DNA from: CAVVEQ01 sp963802095
Lineage (GTDB): Bacteria > Chloroflexota > Anaerolineae > Anaerolineales > Anaerolineaceae
Length of the DNA: 64,000 nucleotides
NCBI GenBank assembly: GCA_963802095.1
Contig: CAWDHI010000002.1
Location: 186,001 to 250,000, forward strand
Direction: 5' to 3'
Shown here: piece by piece, positions 61,392 through 64,000 of the stretch
Layout of the letters: every line of letters begins with the position of its first letter
Position numbering within the stretch: position 1 is the stretch's first letter
Notes under the pieces: generated by a model
What the model was told of the DNA's origin: nothing
The model's input: only the letters and a program-made list of their open reading frames with translations
The model's database searches: none
Position numbers and translations under genes: made by a program

Positions 61392-62777
61392 TCAGCCCTC
61401 CAGCAGCCTACGAGCAGCTGCGTTGTGCTGCTCAATATGGGTGGGGATATCGAGAGATGTGAGTTTGCCCTCGCGGACGATGCACTTCCCCGCGACGAAA
61501 TTGTAGTCAACCGTTACCGGGGAGCAGAACAATACTGCCGCCACCGGGTCGTTTAGCGCCCCGCTAAACTCCAACCGGTTGAGGTTTATCGCGATAAAGT
61601 CGGCACACTTACCCGCTTCCAGGCTGCCAATATCTTTGCGGCCTAAAACCGCTGCCCCACCGCGCGTGGCTAATTCAAGCGCTTCTCGGGCGGTAAGAAT
61701 GGGTGGTGCGCCGTCGCTGCTCAGGGATGCGCCTTCGATCCCGGCCCGCAAGCGGGCAAGGAGCATGGCCTGGCGAGCTTCAGCGAGCAAATGCGAGCCA
61801 TCGTTGCTCGCCGAGCCATCCACACCCAGCCCCAATTTCACCCCCGCCTGCATGTATTCACGCACAGGGGCAATTCCGGAGGCAAGACGCATGTTCGAGG
61901 AAGGGCAGTGCGCAACTCCGCAGCCGGTGTTCTTATAAACCTGGATCTCCTCCTTACCGACGTGAACCGAATGGGCGAACCAGACATCCTCTCCAACCCA
62001 GTCCAAGCTCTGCATGTAAGCGACGGGTTTATACCCGAATTGTTGTTGGCAAAATTCTTCTTCATCCTGGGTTTCCGCGAGGTGGGTATGCAGGTGCAGG
62101 TTATGCTCTCGAGCCAGGATGGCGCTCTGACGCATTAACTCTCCAGTCACACTAAAGGGCGAGCAGGGAGCAAGCACGATCTGCACCATCGCCCCGGGTT
62201 TGGGGTCATGGTACCGCTCGATCAGCCGCTGGCTGTCTTTAAGGATAGCATCTTCGCTATCCACCACGCTATCTGGTGGCAGCCCTCCCTTGCTCTCCCC
62301 CAGGCTCATCGACCCGCGGGATGCCTGGATGCGCATTCCCATCTCCTGGGCAGCGGTTATTTCATCATCCAACCGGGAACCATTTGGAAAGAGGTACAGG
62401 TGATCAGAGGCGGTGGTGCAGCCAGAAAGAGCCAATTCCGCCAGGGCGGTTTTGGTGGAGATAAAAATATCTTCAGGATTCATCCGCGCCCAGATCGGGT
62501 AAAGGGTTTTCAGCCATTTAAAAAGGTTCGCATTCTGGGCTGCGGGAACCGCGCGGGTGAGGGTTTGATAGAAATGATGGTGGCAGTTAACAAATCCCGG
62601 CAGGATCAAATGCCCGGATAAGTCGAGGACCTCATCAGCTGTCTCAGGGAGCTCCCCGGTCTTACTCACCTGCTCGATAAACCCATTTCGGGTAAAAATA
62701 CCACCGCCTTGAATCTCCTGGCGGTGATCATCCATGGTCACAAGAACGGTTGCGTTTTTGATCAGCAGGGTGGACAT
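61392..62777 (-). CDS. 8-oxoguanine deaminase-like amidohydrolase (SsnA/AtzB family)
   Basis: 461 residues from the ATG at 62777. Amidohydrolase metal site NCHHHFYQTLTRA, HTHLAETQDEEEF and the second histidine in FAHSVHVGKEEI, and the GVDGSASNDGSHLLAEARQ stretch are typical of the 8-oxoguanine deaminase and AtzB-like group, related to SsnA of purine-degrading clusters. It would deaminate 8-oxoguanine or a similar purine to urate. It is the first gene of the deaminase group, 94 bases from folD, with adenine deaminase downstream. Confidence 0.85.
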   Translation of the reverse strand: MSTLLIKNATVLVTMDDHRQEIQGGGIFTRNGFIEQVSKTGELPETADEVLDLSGHLILPGFVNCHHHFYQTLTRAVPAAQNANLFKWLKTLYPIWARMNPEDIFISTKTALAELALSGCTTASDHLYLFPNGSRLDDEITAAQEMGMRIQASRGSMSLGESKGGLPPDSVVDSEDAILKDSQRLIERYHDPKPGAMVQIVLAPCSPFSVTGELMRQSAILAREHNLHLHTHLAETQDEEEFCQQQFGYKPVAYMQSLDWVGEDVWFAHSVHVGKEEIQVYKNTGCGVAHCPSSNMRLASGIAPVREYMQAGVKLGLGVDGSASNDGSHLLAEARQAMLLARLRAGIEGASLSSDGAPPILTAREALELATRGGAAVLGRKDIGSLEAGKCADFIAINLNRLEFSGALNDPVAAVLFCSPVTVDYNFVAGKCIVREGKLTSLDIPTHIEQHNAAARRLLEG

Positions 62778-62870
62778 GCGAATCCTATCCAAAGAAAAAC
62801 TCGAACTGATTTCTCTGTTCGAGTGTAACGAATTTCAGATAAAAAGTCAATTGTCAGACAACACCTTTTT

Positions 62871-63749
62871 TTATTTATCAGCCAACTTGGCCGCCTTCAA
62901 AGTACTGCGCAGGAGCATGGCGATCGTCATCGGACCCACCCCCCCGGGAACAGGAGTGATCGCTGAGGCAACTTCCTTTACTTCATCGTATGCCACATCC
63001 CCAACCAGCCGGTAACCGCGCGGACGCGAGGCATCTTCGACGCGGTTGATGCCCACGTCGATTACCACCGCACCGGGTTTAACCCAATCCCCACGCACTA
63101 TCTCAGTTCTGCCCACCGCCACAACGAGGATATCCGCCGATCGGGTAATCTCCTTCAGGTTTTTGGATTTTGAATGGCATAGGGTAATAGTGGCGTTTGC
63201 CCGCAGGAGAAGCAGAGCCACAGGCATGCCCACAATGTTCGATCGCCCCAGCACAACCGCGTTCATTCCCCCCAGGTTTGGTACATATTTTTGGAGCAAA
63301 TACATCACTCCGGAAGGAGTGGCGGGTACAAAGAGCGGATCCCGCCCCTTCTGCGCCAGCCTCCCGATATTGACCGGATGGAAGCCATCCACATCTTTTT
63401 CGAGCCTCACGGTGGAAAGCACTTTTTCCTCATCCAGACCGGAAGGCAGCGGCAGTTGCACCAGGATCCCATGGACAGCAGGGTCGTCGTTCAATTTTTT
63501 TACCAGATCGACTACGTCGCCAAGTTTGGCATTTTCCGGTATTTCATACCCGAAGGAAACAATCCCCGCCTCCTGGCAGGCTTTATGCTTCGAACGAACA
63601 TAGACATGCGAGGCAGGATTTTCCCCCACCAGCACGGTTGCCAACCCCGGCACCGGCTTCCCTGCTTGAATTCGCTCATTCACTTCGGCTGCCACTTCGC
63701 CGCGGATATCCTCTGCGATAGCGGCTCCATCAATAACGGTTGCTGTCAA
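62871..63749 (-). CDS. folD: Bifunctional methylenetetrahydrofolate dehydrogenase / cyclohydrolase
   Basis: 292 residues, standard size. It starts with a TTG at 63749 and an ideal GGAGG site five bases upstream; the protein reads MTATVIDGAAIAEDI. The SKHKACQEAGI lysine region, VQLPLPSGLDEEKV, GRSNIVGMPVALLLLRANATITLCHS and the terminal PVPGGVGPMTIAMLL segment are all conserved. It interconverts methylene- and formyl-tetrahydrofolate for one-carbon metabolism. A TATAAT-like -10 on the minus strand at 63775-63780 lies about 26 bases before it. It is divergent from the UDP-glucose dehydrogenase gene. Confidence 0.96.
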   Translation of the reverse strand: MTATVIDGAAIAEDIRGEVAAEVNERIQAGKPVPGLATVLVGENPASHVYVRSKHKACQEAGIVSFGYEIPENAKLGDVVDLVKKLNDDPAVHGILVQLPLPSGLDEEKVLSTVRLEKDVDGFHPVNIGRLAQKGRDPLFVPATPSGVMYLLQKYVPNLGGMNAVVLGRSNIVGMPVALLLLRANATITLCHSKSKNLKEITRSADILVVAVGRTEIVRGDWVKPGAVVIDVGINRVEDASRPRGYRLVGDVAYDEVKEVASAITPVPGGVGPMTIAMLLRSTLKAAKLADK

Positions 63750-63847
63750 GGGTCACCTCCAATAATCAAGTTCAATTATAAACCTCCTGCTTCTTGAAGT
63801 ATGACTCTTCTCTCTTTAAGCTATAATTTCTGGAAAGGAAACCTTAC

Positions 63848-64000
63848 ATGAGCAATATTTGCGTCATCGGGACAGGATACGTGGGTTTGGTTACGGGGGT
63901 TTGTTTTGCCGATCTCGGCAATCGGGTGGTCTGCCTCGATGTGGATCAAAAAAGGATAGAGGGGCTTAAGAATAATATTATGCCCATCTATGAACCCGGG
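63848..64000 (+). CDS. UDP-glucose 6-dehydrogenase, N-terminal part (cut by window edge)
   Basis: 51 residues are visible: MSNICVIGTGYVGLVTGVC, with the Rossmann GTGYVGL dinucleotide site, FADLGNRVVCLDVD and IYEPG, as in UDP-glucose/UDP-N-acetylmannosamine dehydrogenases. It would oxidise a UDP sugar to a uronic acid for cell-surface polysaccharides. GGAAAGGAA lies seven bases upstream and a TATAAT element at 63822-63827. The gene runs off the right edge, so the substrate class is not decided. Confidence 0.88.
   Translation, partial: MSNICVIGTGYVGLVTGVCFADLGNRVVCLDVDQKRIEGLKNNIMPIYEPG

Overview
The window looks like a chromosomal segment of an anaerobic bacterium, most likely a Chloroflexota (Anaerolineae-type) genome. 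This is an inference from the mix of genes: a B12-dependent ribonucleotide reductase with NrdR, a UgpC-type shared sugar-ABC ATPase, a sugar-phosphate-type bacterial microcompartment, a large purine/ureide catabolism cluster, SelB and many stand-alone membrane proteins. No rRNA or marker phylogeny is available to prove it. Base composition is moderate to GC-rich and coding density is high.

Layout. 1-5969: housekeeping and envelope genes (pth fragment at the left edge, a YtxG/YtxH-like pair, the NAD(P)HX repair enzyme Nnr, a membrane-fused spermidine-synthase-like protein and a DUF1461 membrane protein). 6084-7505: a complete IS3-family (IS150-like) insertion sequence sitting inside an inverted repeat. 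7545-14002: gpmA, a UgpC/MalK-like ATPase, an alpha/beta hydrolase, and the nrdR-nrdJ operon. 14101-22717: a regulator and membrane protein pair, an OFA-type MFS transporter, a DUF485-type small protein with a sodium:solute symporter, and a 1222-residue PHP-Cache-PAS-CBS-DUF294 protein. 23115-29274: a GntR repressor divergent from a compact microcompartment operon (RpiB, DeoC, three EutN/CcmL pentamers, acylating aldehyde dehydrogenase, one BMC-H, one tandem BMC-T, one small unknown protein). 29368-33813: hydrolase, GH1 glycosidase, DUF4380 protein, a tandem duplication, a decayed beta-helix gene and a small membrane protein.

From 33903 to 63749 nearly everything is on the minus strand. Read in transcription order it contains folD, 8-oxoguanine deaminase-like SsnA/AtzB-type enzyme, adenine deaminase, a GntR regulator, two carbamoyltransferase paralogues, carbamate kinase, a BMP-family nucleoside ABC importer, a two-gene xanthine dehydrogenase, threonine synthase-like and tryptophan-synthase-fold PLP enzymes, a hydantoinase, an orphan three-gene complex-I-like membrane module, a coiled-coil protein, SelB and tRNA-Met. 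Together these suggest import of nucleosides, deamination and oxidation of purine bases, ring opening, and ATP recovery from carbamoyl phosphate; the microcompartment could handle the deoxyribose/ribose phosphate half of the same nucleosides. A UDP-glucose dehydrogenase starts at the right edge.

Five genes (14.4, 30.3, 31.7, 33.3 and 59.6 kb) are each interrupted by exactly one surplus base. Three of the five surplus bases lie in a CCC run of the + strand, which raises the possibility of sequence error rather than real decay.
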